From Pseudomonas fluorescens HK44 (GTDB taxonomy: Bacteria; Pseudomonadota; Gammaproteobacteria; Pseudomonadales; Pseudomonadaceae), in assembly GCF_000217955.3 (NCBI RefSeq), contig NZ_AFOY02000016.1, positions 42,730 to 106,729 on the forward strand: a stretch of DNA of 64,000 bases. The letters run 5' to 3'. A model generated the notes under the pieces. The model had not been told where the DNA came from and did no database searches. It was given only the letters and a program-made list of their open reading frames with translations. Positions 52,182-61,048 of this stretch are shown one piece after another (within the stretch, counting starts at the first letter, position 1; every line of letters begins with the position of its first letter). The translations under genes were made by a program, and so were the position numbers.

Positions 52182-52862
52182 ATGCACGTACTTGTCTGTG
52201 AAGATGATGAGCTGATCGCCAGCGGCATCGTTGCCGGTCTCACGGCCCAGGGCCTGACGGTGGAGCACGTTGCCACGGCCTCGGCCGCCCGGGCGATGCT
52301 CAAAGTTGCCGAGTTCGACGTGATGGTGCTCGACCTGGGTTTGCCGGACGAAGATGGTCTGAAGCTGCTTCAGCAGTTGCGCCATCACGGCCTGGAGATT
52401 CCGGTGCTGATTCTCACTGCACGCGACTCGGTGACCGACCGCGTCGATGGCCTGCAATCCGGCGCCGACGACTACCTGCTCAAGCCCTTTGACCTGCGCG
52501 AACTGGCCGCACGGCTGCACACCTTGTTGCGCCGGGTGGCGGGGCGTAGCGTCAATCTGATCGAGCATGGCGCCCTGACTTACGACCCCAGCAGCCGGGA
52601 AACCCTGCTGGCCGGTCAGCCGGTGGACTTGTCGCGCCGCGAGCAATCGCTGTTGCAGGCTTTGCTGCACAACCGTGGCCGGGTGCTGTCGACCGAGCAA
52701 CTCAAGGACAGCGTCTACGGCTTCAACGATGAACTGGAAAGCAACGCCCTCAACGTTCATATCCATCACCTGCGGCGCAAACTTGGCAATGGCATCGTCG
52801 AAACCGTGCGCGGGCTGGGTTATCGCCTCGGGCCGGCGGATGGCGGAGAACACTCGAAGTGA
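52182..52862 (+). CDS. dsbR: OmpR-family response regulator DsbR
   Basis: A 226-residue OmpR/PmrA-type regulator. The receiver has Asp8/Asp9-type acidic residues (VCEDDE), phospho-Asp51 (VLDLGLPDEDG) and Lys in DDYLLKPF. A winged-helix domain follows (about 130-218, ending LGYRLGPADGG). It is divergent from the dsbD operon and overlaps its sensor by TGATG. The name follows P. aeruginosa DsbR (PA2479), reported to activate dsb genes under copper stress. Confidence 0.87.
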   Translation: MHVLVCEDDELIASGIVAGLTAQGLTVEHVATASAARAMLKVAEFDVMVLDLGLPDEDGLKLLQQLRHHGLEIPVLILTARDSVTDRVDGLQSGADDYLLKPFDLRELAARLHTLLRRVAGRSVNLIEHGALTYDPSSRETLLAGQPVDLSRREQSLLQALLHNRGRVLSTEQLKDSVYGFNDELESNALNVHIHHLRRKLGNGIVETVRGLGYRLGPADGGEHSK

Positions 52863-54184
52863 TGAGTTTGCGTTTGCGCTTGAGTCTGACCCTCGGCGCG
52901 GCCTTCGCGCTGATCTGGGCCCTGGCCGCGGCCTGGATGCTCAGCGACCTGCGCAATCAGATGATGTTTTCCCTCGACCAGCGGCTGGTGGCCTCGGCGC
53001 GCATGGTCGCCGGGTTGCTGGAGCAGTTGCCGGCCCTGCCGAGCAAGGGCGAAGGCACCCATTTCAGTGCCGAGCAATTGAATATTCCGGGGGGGATGGC
53101 TTGCCAGGTCAGCTCCTTGCGGGGCGAGATTCTTGCCCGCAGTCACAGCACTCCCGAGCAAACCCTGGAAGCCGAAAAGATGGGCTTCCATGACCAGATG
53201 ATCAACGGTGCGCGCTGGCGCAGTTTCACCCTGGCTCGCGGTGATGTACGCATCACCACGGCTGACCGGCAAGTCGAGCGCGAGGCGCTGAACATGTCGG
53301 TGCTGCTGGCCGCGTCGGTGCCGGTGGGCGTCGCGTTGCTTGGTTGTCTGTGCCTGCTCTGGCTGGGGATCGGCCAAGGCCTGGCGCCGCTTAATCGCAT
53401 GCGCGATGCCTTGATGCGCCGCAGTGCGGACTCCCTTGAACCGTTGCAGATCCAGCCGCTGCCGAGCGAACTGCAACCGTTGCTGGAAACCCAGAATCAG
53501 CTGCTCCAGCGAATCGGCAAGGCCATCGAGCGCGAGCGACGGCTGACTGGCGACGCGGCCCATGAGCTGCGCAGTCCGCTGACAGCGATCAAGACACACC
53601 TGCAAGTGGCGCGTATGACCGAAGGCGCCGCCCGCGATCAGTCCCTGGCCCACGCCGAGGAAGGCGCCGATCGCTTGCACCGCACGCTTGAGCAACTGCT
53701 GTTGCTGGCGCGGGTTGAAGGCAGTCTGTCGTTCGACGACGGCGTGCAGTGCAGCGCCGAAGAGGTGGCCCGGTTGGCGATTCAGGACGCGGCCAGCGGT
53801 GATCGTCAGCGGATCAAACTGCACTTGCCGACGAATTACTCACAGGCACCGGTGCAAATGCCCGCCGTACTGTCGATTGCCGCCTTGCGCAATCTGTTGG
53901 ACAACGCCTTGCGCCACACCCCGACGGATGCAGCGGTGGAACTGAGCCTTGAAACCACGGGTAACCGCGTGCGTTTTAAGGTGCGCGACCATGGCCCCGG
54001 CATCGCCGCCGATGACCTGCAACACCTGACCCAGCGATTCTGGCGCAACGGCTCAAGCACCGGTTGCGGACTTGGGCTCGCGATTGTCCAGGCGATCGTC
54101 CAGCGCTGCGGCTGCGTGTTGCATTTCGACAGCCGTGCCGACGGCTTGCGGGTTGAACTGACGATGCCGTTGCAGTCAGCCTGA
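52862..54184 (+). CDS. dsbS: sensor histidine kinase DsbS
   Basis: A 440-residue kinase of the QseC/PmrB type. It has a membrane helix at about 10-28, a periplasmic domain to about 145, a second helix near 150-170, then HisKA with phospho-His234 (AAHELRSPLTAIK) and a C-terminal HATPase (RDHGPGIAADDL, GCGLGLAIV). The periplasmic domain contains a single cysteine in PGGMACQVSSL, Cys81 here, or Cys82 if the GTG one codon upstream is the start. In P. aeruginosa DsbS a cysteine at this position was reported to bind copper. A REPIN follows the gene. Confidence 0.87.
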   Translation: MSLRLRLSLTLGAAFALIWALAAAWMLSDLRNQMMFSLDQRLVASARMVAGLLEQLPALPSKGEGTHFSAEQLNIPGGMACQVSSLRGEILARSHSTPEQTLEAEKMGFHDQMINGARWRSFTLARGDVRITTADRQVEREALNMSVLLAASVPVGVALLGCLCLLWLGIGQGLAPLNRMRDALMRRSADSLEPLQIQPLPSELQPLLETQNQLLQRIGKAIERERRLTGDAAHELRSPLTAIKTHLQVARMTEGAARDQSLAHAEEGADRLHRTLEQLLLLARVEGSLSFDDGVQCSAEEVARLAIQDAASGDRQRIKLHLPTNYSQAPVQMPAVLSIAALRNLLDNALRHTPTDAAVELSLETTGNRVRFKVRDHGPGIAADDLQHLTQRFWRNGSSTGCGLGLAIVQAIVQRCGCVLHFDSRADGLRVELTMPLQSA

Positions 54185-54203
54185 CAAACACCACAGAACC
54201 CCT

Positions 54204-54292
54204 TGTGGGAGCGAGCCTGCTCGCGATGGCGGCGGCACATCCAGCATCGATGTGACTGACAGACCGCTATCGCGAGCAGGCTCGCTCCCACA
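54204..54292. repeat. REP doublet (REPIN) after dsbS
   Basis: TGTGGGAGCGAGCCTGCTCG at the left and its inverted copy CGAGCAGGCTCGCTCCCACA at the right enclose about 35 bases. This is the commonest REP class of the P. fluorescens group. It probably ends or stabilises the dsbRS mRNA. Confidence 0.93.
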
Positions 54293-54400
54293 TGAGTTCG
54301 ATGTCGCACATCAAATGTAACTTCTCTGCGTTAGCCACCCGGCCCTCGCGGCGCTATCGTCCCTCGCAGCTTTGACTCAATGGAATGAGGTGATAGCGCT

Positions 54401-54898
54401 ATGGATGCCCCCCTACACATTTGCAAGGCCGGCCCCGCGGATGCGGGGATTATCAGCCGGATAATCGAGCGTTCAATCAAGGTCGGGTGCGCTGCGGATC
54501 ATCGCAATGACCCGAAAGTCGTCGCGGCCTGGACCCACAACAAAACCGTTGAACATGTGCAGCCCTGGCTGGCAGATCCACGTCTGTACCTGAATCTCGC
54601 GCTGCTGGACGACAAACCGATTGGTGTGGCCATGGCCGCTGTCAGCGGTAAGGTCGCCTTTTGTTACGTTCTGCCCGAATGGTTTCGCCGGGGTGCCGGG
54701 CAGGCGTTGATCCAGGGCCTGGAAGGCTGGCTGCTCGAGCAGGGCTTCACTCAGACACGACTGAACAGCACCCGTACCGGCGAGGAGTTTTTCCAGCACC
54801 TTGGCTTTCGGCAATGTGCACAAACCTTCAGCATCGCCGGGCTTACGGCGATCCCTATGGAGAAATCGCTGACACTGCCCTCGTGGAAAGACGTCTAA
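54401..54898 (+). CDS. GNAT-family N-acetyltransferase
   Basis: A 165-residue acetyltransferase of the GCN5 fold. Strand 4 and the acetyl-CoA loop are seen as CYVLPEWFRRGAGQALIQGLEGWL (about 88-111, using RRGAG as the pyrophosphate loop). A C-terminal FFQHLGFRQCAQTFS follows, the usual GxGF-like ending. The substrate is unknown. An unusual initial motif AGIISRIIERSIKVGCAADHRNDP is shared with a group of uncharacterised GNATs. It ends before a strong hairpin. Confidence 0.82.
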   Translation: MDAPLHICKAGPADAGIISRIIERSIKVGCAADHRNDPKVVAAWTHNKTVEHVQPWLADPRLYLNLALLDDKPIGVAMAAVSGKVAFCYVLPEWFRRGAGQALIQGLEGWLLEQGFTQTRLNSTRTGEEFFQHLGFRQCAQTFSIAGLTAIPMEKSLTLPSWKDV

Positions 54899-54943
54899 CG
54901 GTGTAAATCCTTGCGGCTCTGATGTGTTCCCAGAACAGGAAAA

Positions 54944-54983
54944 CCCGTAAGTGCGCGCCTGAAACGGAGTGCGCACGTACGGG
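54944..54983. terminator. hairpin after the acetyltransferase gene
   Basis: CCCGTAAGTGCGC (54944-54956) pairs with GCGCACGTACGGG (54971-54983) with one mismatch over a 14-base loop. A short T run (GTTTTGG) follows some bases later. It lies between two convergent genes and probably ends one or both. Confidence 0.55.
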
Positions 54984-55045
54984 TGTGCAGTTTTGGTCAC
55001 TATCATCAGAGCGCAGCCTTCGGCAGCTCAGACAGAGGCAAGGGG

Positions 55046-55504
55046 TTACTGCTGCTTGAACATTTCCTTCGCCCGCGCTTCGATTTGCGCCTGAGTCAGG
55101 TTTTCCTTGCGCGACGACAGGAACCACACATGGCCGAAGGGGTCCTTCAAGGTGCCCGAGCGGTCGCCGTAGAACTGATCTTTCACTTCCGAAACCACCG
55201 TGCCACCCGCCTTGATTGCCTGGGCGTAGCTTTTGTCCACATCCTCGACATACAGATGCAAGCCCACGGACGGTGATTTGTCGGGGTTGCTTAGCGGGCC
55301 TTGATCGCACGGTGTACCGAGCATGATGGCGCAGTCGCCAATGCGCAGTTCGGCATGGCCGACGCTGCCATCGGGCATCGCCAGACGCATGACTTCCGTG
55401 GCGCCAAAGGCTTTTTTGTAAAAGTCGATCGCCTCGGCTGATTTCTGGATTCCCAAGTAGGGCGTGACGCTGTGATAACCCTCGGGAATGGGTTTAACGC
55501 TCAT
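55046..55504 (-). CDS. VOC-family (glyoxalase/bleomycin-resistance-like) protein, PhnB type
   Basis: A 152-residue single VOC-domain pair protein like E. coli PhnB/YnfK relatives. It begins MSVKPIPEGYHSVTPYLGIQ, with AEAIDFYKKAFGATEVMRL near residue 28. Conserved metal-ligand region His and Glu may lie in VGHAELRIGDCAIMLGT and DPFGHVWFLSSRKE. A function in small-molecule binding or metal-dependent catalysis is possible but unassigned. ATG follows GGAG at 7 bases. The 286-base gap upstream (55505-55790) holds no other gene. Confidence 0.85.
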   Translation of the reverse strand: MSVKPIPEGYHSVTPYLGIQKSAEAIDFYKKAFGATEVMRLAMPDGSVGHAELRIGDCAIMLGTPCDQGPLSNPDKSPSVGLHLYVEDVDKSYAQAIKAGGTVVSEVKDQFYGDRSGTLKDPFGHVWFLSSRKENLTQAQIEARAKEMFKQQ

Positions 55505-55790
55505 GACCGTTCTCCATATTCTTGTGGGTGGATGTTGCAAATCCTTCGCCGATTTCCGGTCGATTCACTATAGGTCAGCCCCATCAAGGCAACCGAGTGG
55601 CCGACGGGTTGCAGCATCGCCACTGTTGCGCCATCAATCATGAACCGGCGGTTTGTTTCGATGGCCGTTCAAAACGGCAACAAGCCACGCATCGATCAAT
55701 AGCGACTATCGAGAGCGATGATTTTTGTCGCTCAAGGGGCGGGAGTAGCCTGTGTCCATTGCTCAAGACCAGCTCGCAGGAAGCCTCCCC

Positions 55791-56060
55791 ATGAACCATT
55801 TGCTCGCCACCTCATTGTTGTTGGTTGCCTCGGTGCTCGCCGGTTGTGCCAGTCATCCTGCCCCCGAATTGCGCCCGTACACCGCCGAAGAAACCCGAGA
55901 GCTGGCGATGGAAGCCTTGAATCGTCGCGGTTTGTCGTTTGATGAATACCAGGCCAAAAAAGCCGAATTGCTTGGCCAGCCGCAGAAGACGTTCGGTTAC
56001 GACCAGCGTGGCGAGATGAACGCCGAGCGCGCTGTGGCGATTCACGGCCACGCCAGCTAA
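55791..56060 (+). CDS. small predicted lipoprotein
   Basis: An 89-residue protein with a signal peptide ending in lipobox VLAGC (Cys19). The mature part is charged and helical (PYTAEETRELAMEALNRRGLSFDEYQAKKAELL). The downstream half resembles a short SHOCT-like oligomerisation segment (LSFDEYQAKKAELLG). No function is known. It stands alone between the VOC and LysE genes, and carries a ribosome site AGGAAG. Confidence 0.75.
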   Translation: MNHLLATSLLLVASVLAGCASHPAPELRPYTAEETRELAMEALNRRGLSFDEYQAKKAELLGQPQKTFGYDQRGEMNAERAVAIHGHAS

Positions 56061-56157
56061 GCGACTGTACTGCTCGAAGTTTCACGTAACTGTCCGTGGG
56101 TTTCACGCGGGGGCTGCGATAGGGTCAATACCTAACGACCCTGATGGAATCGCCCCC

Positions 56158-56772
56158 ATGACACTCTCGCTGGATTTACTGCTGGGTTTTGCCCTGTTCG
56201 CCCTGGTAACTTCGATCACCCCCGGTCCGAACAACACAATGTTGCTGGCCTCGGGCGTCAATTTCGGTTTCAACCGCTCTATCCCACACATGCTCGGCAT
56301 CACCTGCGGCTTCTTCATCCTTGTGCTCGCCGTCGGTTTTGGCTTGGGCGCGGTGTTTCAAACCTATCCTGTGCTGTACAGCGTGCTGCGTTATGTCGGC
56401 GCGGGCTATTTGCTGTATCTGGCGTGGAAAATCGCCCATTCAGGTCCGGTCTCCGAAGCTGAACAAGGTCATGCCAAGCCCATCAGTTACTGGGGCGCGG
56501 CAGCGTTTCAATGGGTCAACCCGAAGGCCTGGATCATGGCAATTGGTGCCATCAGCACCTATACACCGCTGCAGGGCTATTTCACCAATGTGATCGTCAT
56601 CGCCGCGGTGTTCGCCATCATCAACCTGCCGAGCGTCAGTGTCTGGGTGGCCTGCGGCAGCCTGTTGCGCAATGTCCTGCGTGATCGGCGCTGGTTGCGG
56701 GTGTTCAACTGGGGCATGGCCCTGCTGCTGGTCGCTTCGCTGTATCCGATGCTGCACGAAAGCTTCAGCTGA
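56158..56772 (+). CDS. LysE-family translocator (RhtB type)
   Basis: A 204-residue inner-membrane exporter with six hydrophobic segments. The family signature FALVTSITPGPNNTMLLASGVNFG lies at about 13-36, and FQWVNPKAWIMAIGA near 120. Members export amino acids such as homoserine, threonine or lysine. The specific substrate is not determined. It is monocistronic, preceded by a 97-base gap with no gene. Confidence 0.9.
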   Translation: MTLSLDLLLGFALFALVTSITPGPNNTMLLASGVNFGFNRSIPHMLGITCGFFILVLAVGFGLGAVFQTYPVLYSVLRYVGAGYLLYLAWKIAHSGPVSEAEQGHAKPISYWGAAAFQWVNPKAWIMAIGAISTYTPLQGYFTNVIVIAAVFAIINLPSVSVWVACGSLLRNVLRDRRWLRVFNWGMALLLVASLYPMLHESFS

Positions 56773-56967
56773 CTTGCGCTTCAACCCGGTGTCCGATGCC
56801 TGTTAAGCTCGACTTCAGGAGCGTTCCTACGCACTTTGAAATGAAGTCGTACTTCTTTAACGGCATCCGATCAGGTATTGCTGATTTCCCGCAGCTTTTA
56901 CACCACCTCCAGTGCGGCGCTTTCAGCGGATACACCTGATCCCGGAACAAGCTCTGCGAGTCTTTTT

Positions 56968-58137
56968 ATGAATGAACGTCCTTTGTATTTTGATTACGCC
57001 GCCACCACCCCGGTGGATGAGCGGGTCATTCAGGTGATGGTCGACTGCCTGGGGTTCAGCGGTAACTTCGGCAATCCGGCCTCCAGCTCCCACGCCTATG
57101 GCCAGCAGGCCAGGCGCTCGGTCGAGCAGGCACGCCAGCAAGTCGCCGATCTGGTGGGCGCGCAAGCGCAGCAGATCGTCTGGACGTCCGGCGCCACCGA
57201 ATCCAACAACCTCGCCCTCAAAGGCGTGGCCCAGGCCCGCGGCCAGTCCGGCGGGCACATCATCACCAGCCAGATCGAGCACAAGGCGATCCTCGATACC
57301 GCCAGGCAATTGCAGGATGCCGGGGTCGCCGTGACGTATCTGCTGCCGGACGCCGAAGGCCTGATCACTGCGCAAGCGGTCAGCGAGGCACTGCGCGAAG
57401 ACACCTTTCTGGTGTCGCTGATGCTGGTCAACAACGAACTCGGTACCGTCAACGACATCCCGGCCATCGGTCAGCGGGTGCGTGAGCACGGCGCGTTGTT
57501 TCACGTCGACGCCGCACAGGGTGCAGGCAAGGTAGCGATTGATCTGGCCCAATGGCCGGTGGACCTGATGTCGTTTTCCGCACACAAGATCTACGGTCCC
57601 AAGGGGATCGGTGCGCTCTACGTCGGCCCGCGTGCCCAGCAGCGCTTGCAGGCGCAGATCCATGGCGGCGGGCACGAAGGCGGTTTACGCTCCGGGACCC
57701 TGGCCACGCATCAGATCGCAGCCATGGGCGCAGCCTTTGCGCTGGCGGCAGAACACTTTGCCGAAGAGGCGGCGACTATTGCCCGCTTGCGCGAGCGCTT
57801 GCTTGGGCAACTCAGCGGTATTACCGGTCTACGCTTGAACGGCAGTCCGACCCAACGCATTCCCCATACCCTGAGCCTGACCTTCAATGAGGGTGAGTTC
57901 AATTCCCAGGCCTTGAGTGCTTCGATCGCCTTTTCGGCGACGTCGGCCTGCAACTCCGCGAGCAATGCGCCTTCCCATGTACTGCTGGCCCTGGGGCATG
58001 ACGCGCGGGCAGCGGGGCGGACCATTCGCTTGAGTCTCGGGCGTTTCACCACCGAGCAGGACGTCGATCAGGCCGCACAATTGATTAAAGCAGCAACCGC
58101 CAGTGCACCGGCGTTCTGGGCTACCGCCCAATCCTGA
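56968..58137 (+). CDS. cysteine desulfurase (NifS/IscS family)
   Basis: A 389-residue PLP enzyme that removes sulfur from cysteine as a persulfide for Fe-S clusters or other sulfur uses. The PLP lysine is Lys207 in FSAHKIYGPKGIG. The catalytic cysteine is Cys328 in SATSACNSASNAPSHVLLALG. VDAAQGAGK precedes the lysine. It is not next to iscU, iscR or suf genes, so it is probably an accessory desulfurase rather than the housekeeping IscS. ATG at 56968 (MNERPLYFDYAATTP) matches family start; the frame upstream is longer but unrelated. Confidence 0.9.
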   Translation: MNERPLYFDYAATTPVDERVIQVMVDCLGFSGNFGNPASSSHAYGQQARRSVEQARQQVADLVGAQAQQIVWTSGATESNNLALKGVAQARGQSGGHIITSQIEHKAILDTARQLQDAGVAVTYLLPDAEGLITAQAVSEALREDTFLVSLMLVNNELGTVNDIPAIGQRVREHGALFHVDAAQGAGKVAIDLAQWPVDLMSFSAHKIYGPKGIGALYVGPRAQQRLQAQIHGGGHEGGLRSGTLATHQIAAMGAAFALAAEHFAEEAATIARLRERLLGQLSGITGLRLNGSPTQRIPHTLSLTFNEGEFNSQALSASIAFSATSACNSASNAPSHVLLALGHDARAAGRTIRLSLGRFTTEQDVDQAAQLIKAATASAPAFWATAQS

Positions 58138-58195
58138 TGCGCAGACCAAAAGTCAGCGCCCTATAACAAAATTAAAGTGGTTAGCAGGAGACATG

Positions 58196-60004
58196 ATGAG
58201 TACGCAGCCTTTGACCCATGGAACGGTTCCCCAGCGCCTGGCGCATACCCGCGAGCTGATGAGCCGGGAGGGCATCCACGCCCTGCTGGTGCCGTCGGCC
58301 GACCCGCATTTGTCGGAGTACCTGCCGGGTTACTGGCAGGGGCGGCAATGGTTGTCGGGCTTTCATGGCTCGGTCGGTACGTTGATCGTTACCCAGGACT
58401 TCGCTGGCGTTTGGGCCGACAGTCGCTACTGGGAACAGGCGACCAAGGAGCTCCAGGGCAGCGGCATCGAGTTGGTAAAACTGCAACCAGGTCAACCCGG
58501 CCCGCTGGACTGGCTGGCCGAGCAAACTCCGGAAGGGGGTGTGGTTGCGGTCGATGGTGCGGTGATGGCCGTGGCGTCGGCACGCTCACTGAGCAGCAAG
58601 CTTGAGGAGCGGGGCGCTCGGCTGCGCACCGATATCGATCTGTTGAACGAAGTCTGGAGCGATCGCCCAAGCCTGCCGAACCAACCGATCTATCAGCACT
58701 TGCCGCCGCAGGCCACCGTCAGCCGTGGCGAGAAACTCGCCAAACTGCGTGAAAGCCTGAAAGCGCGCGGTGCCGATTGGCACTTTATCGCCACCCTCGA
58801 CGACATCGCCTGGCTGTTCAACCTGCGCGGCGGTGATGTGTCGTTCAACCCGGTATTCGTGTCCTTCGCCCTGATCGGTCAGCAGCAGGCAACCTTGTTT
58901 GTCGCGCTGAGCAAGGTCGATGCGCCATTGCGCGCGATCCTCGAACAGGACGGCGTCACCCTGCGCGACTACAGCGAAGTGGCCTCGGCGCTGGCTGCCG
59001 TGCCAAATGGCGCAAGCCTGCAAGTCGATCCAGCACGGGTGACTAGCGGTTTGCTGAATAACCTCGGCAGCGGCGTGAAGCTGATTGAAGGTCTGAACCC
59101 GACCACCCTCGCCAAGTCGCAGAAAAGTCTCGCCGATGCCGAACACATCCGTCAGGCCATGGAACAGGACGGCGCGGCGCTCTGCGAGTTTTTCACCTGG
59201 CTCGACAGCGCCCTCGGTCGTGAACGCATCACCGAACTGACCATCGACGAACACCTGACCGCTGCCCGTACCCGTCGTCCGGGGTATGTATCGCTGAGTT
59301 TCAACACCATTGCCGCCTTCAACGCCAACGGTGCGATGCCGCACTACCACGCGACCGAAGAAGAACACGCGGTGATCGAAGGCGACGGCCTGTTGCTGAT
59401 CGACTCCGGTGGCCAGTACCTGGGCGGCACCACCGACATTACGCGGATGGTGCCGGTGGGCACGCCGACTGCCGAGCAGAAACGCGACTGTACGCGCGTA
59501 CTCAAGGGCGTGATTGCCTTGTCCCGTGCGCAGTTCCCGCGCGGCATTCTTTCGCCGTTGCTCGACGCCATTGCGCGTGCGCCGATCTGGGCGGAGGGCG
59601 TCGATTATGGTCACGGCACCGGGCATGGCGTCGGCTACTTCCTGAACGTTCACGAAGGCCCGCAAGTGATTGCCTACCAAGCCGCACCGGCGCCGCAAAC
59701 CGCGATGCAGCCGGGGATGATCACCTCGATCGAGCCGGGCACTTATCGTTCAGGTCGCTGGGGCGTGCGGATCGAGAACCTGGTGTTGAACCGCGAAGCA
59801 GGCAGCAGTGAGTTTGGCGAGTTTCTCAAATTTGAAACCCTGACCTTGTGCCCGATCGACACCCGTTGCCTGGAGTCTTCACTGCTGACTCAGGACGAGC
59901 GCGAGTGGCTTAACGCTTACCACGCGCAAGTTCGTGAACGTTTGAGCCCTTTGCTTGACGGTGCTGCGCTCGCGTGGCTGAACACCCGAACTGCCGCAAT
60001 CTGA
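58196..60004 (+). CDS. aminopeptidase P family metallopeptidase (M24B)
   Basis: A 602-residue Xaa-Pro aminopeptidase-like enzyme of the long, three-domain type (like human XPNPEP1). The C-terminal pita-bread domain (about 310-600) has the metal ligands in LLLIDSGGQYLGGTTDITR (two Asp), GTGHGVGYFLNVHEGP (His), SIEPGTYR (Glu) and VRIENLV (Glu). It would cut N-terminal residues before proline in the cytoplasm. Two adjacent ATGs exist; the second at 58196 is 5 bases from AGGAG. It starts 58 bases after the desulfurase. Confidence 0.9.
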   Translation: MSTQPLTHGTVPQRLAHTRELMSREGIHALLVPSADPHLSEYLPGYWQGRQWLSGFHGSVGTLIVTQDFAGVWADSRYWEQATKELQGSGIELVKLQPGQPGPLDWLAEQTPEGGVVAVDGAVMAVASARSLSSKLEERGARLRTDIDLLNEVWSDRPSLPNQPIYQHLPPQATVSRGEKLAKLRESLKARGADWHFIATLDDIAWLFNLRGGDVSFNPVFVSFALIGQQQATLFVALSKVDAPLRAILEQDGVTLRDYSEVASALAAVPNGASLQVDPARVTSGLLNNLGSGVKLIEGLNPTTLAKSQKSLADAEHIRQAMEQDGAALCEFFTWLDSALGRERITELTIDEHLTAARTRRPGYVSLSFNTIAAFNANGAMPHYHATEEEHAVIEGDGLLLIDSGGQYLGGTTDITRMVPVGTPTAEQKRDCTRVLKGVIALSRAQFPRGILSPLLDAIARAPIWAEGVDYGHGTGHGVGYFLNVHEGPQVIAYQAAPAPQTAMQPGMITSIEPGTYRSGRWGVRIENLVLNREAGSSEFGEFLKFETLTLCPIDTRCLESSLLTQDEREWLNAYHAQVRERLSPLLDGAALAWLNTRTAAI

Positions 60005-60019
60005 GTCGGTGGTGCGCCG

Positions 60020-60934
60020 TCAGTCTTCGGACGGCGGCGCAAGCTCCGGCGCGTGGGCGAGTGCTGCGCTCATGTAGTCTACGAATGCCTTGACCCTGGC
60101 CGACTGGCGACGATTGGCCGGGGACACTGCATGGATCGGCAACGGTTGTGCGCGGTAATCCTGCAAGATCGCGGTCACCCGCCCAGCCTTCAAATCCTCG
60201 CTGAACAACCACACCGGCGACAGCGCAATACCCAGCCCGCCCAACACCATCTCGCGTATGGCCTCCGAACTGTTGCTCTGGGCGTTGCCTTTGATCCGCA
60301 CGCTGTGGCGCTGAGCGTTTTTTTCGTAGATCCACTGATTCTGGCTGCTCAGCAGGTTGAACAGCAGGCAGTTATGCTGGCTCAGTTCTTCCGGTGTGTG
60401 TGGTCGGCCACGGCGAGCCAGGTAGTCGGGGCTGGCGACAGTGACTCGATGGGTGGTGCCGATCTGCCGGGCGATCAAACCGCTATCGCTCAATTCGCCG
60501 ATGCGTAACGTGACGTCCAGGCCTTCGCTGACCAGATCCTGATTCTGATCGCTGAGTTGTAAATCTATTTCTACGTGTGGATAGCGCTCAAGGAAATCCG
60601 GCAGTCGCGCGGCAATCTGTAATCGCCCGAAACTGACGGAGGAGCCCACTCGCAAAGGCCCGGCGACGGCTTCCCGTCCGGACTGAAAACTGTGTTCGGC
60701 CGCGTCGACCGCCGCAAGAATCTGTCGGCATTCGTTGTAGTAACGCTGGCCTTCGTCGGTCAGCGAAAGCTGGCGAGTACTGCGGGCAATCAGCTTGCCT
60801 CCAAGCTCTGTTTCCAGTGCCCGGAGGATTTTGCTGATGGTCGGTTGGCTGGTCTGCAGTTCCCGAGCGACAGCAGAGAAACTGCCGCGCTCGACTACTC
60901 TTACGAAAACCGCCATTGCATTGAGTTTGTCCAA
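60020..60934 (-). CDS. LysR-family transcriptional regulator
   Basis: A 304-residue LysR regulator. The N-terminal winged helix (MDKLNAMAVFVRVVERGSFSAVARELQTSQPTISKILRALE, read in parts) spans residues 1-60. The C-terminal effector domain follows with FLERYPHVEIDLQLSDQNQ. It is divergent from a zinc-type alcohol dehydrogenase/quinone oxidoreductase gene, with an AT-rich dyad (CTATAGCTATATAG-like) in the 114-base gap, so it likely controls that gene. Confidence 0.9.
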   Translation of the reverse strand: MDKLNAMAVFVRVVERGSFSAVARELQTSQPTISKILRALETELGGKLIARSTRQLSLTDEGQRYYNECRQILAAVDAAEHSFQSGREAVAGPLRVGSSVSFGRLQIAARLPDFLERYPHVEIDLQLSDQNQDLVSEGLDVTLRIGELSDSGLIARQIGTTHRVTVASPDYLARRGRPHTPEELSQHNCLLFNLLSSQNQWIYEKNAQRHSVRIKGNAQSNSSEAIREMVLGGLGIALSPVWLFSEDLKAGRVTAILQDYRAQPLPIHAVSPANRRQSARVKAFVDYMSAALAHAPELAPPSED

Positions 60935-61048
60935 GGGTTTTCACATTGATTCCAAATAGGCATGATCACTATAGCTATATAGCGTCTTATCGGCATGAGT
61001 GGGTGGGCGGATGATCAACGCAACTCTCCACTGACATGAGATTGCGAA

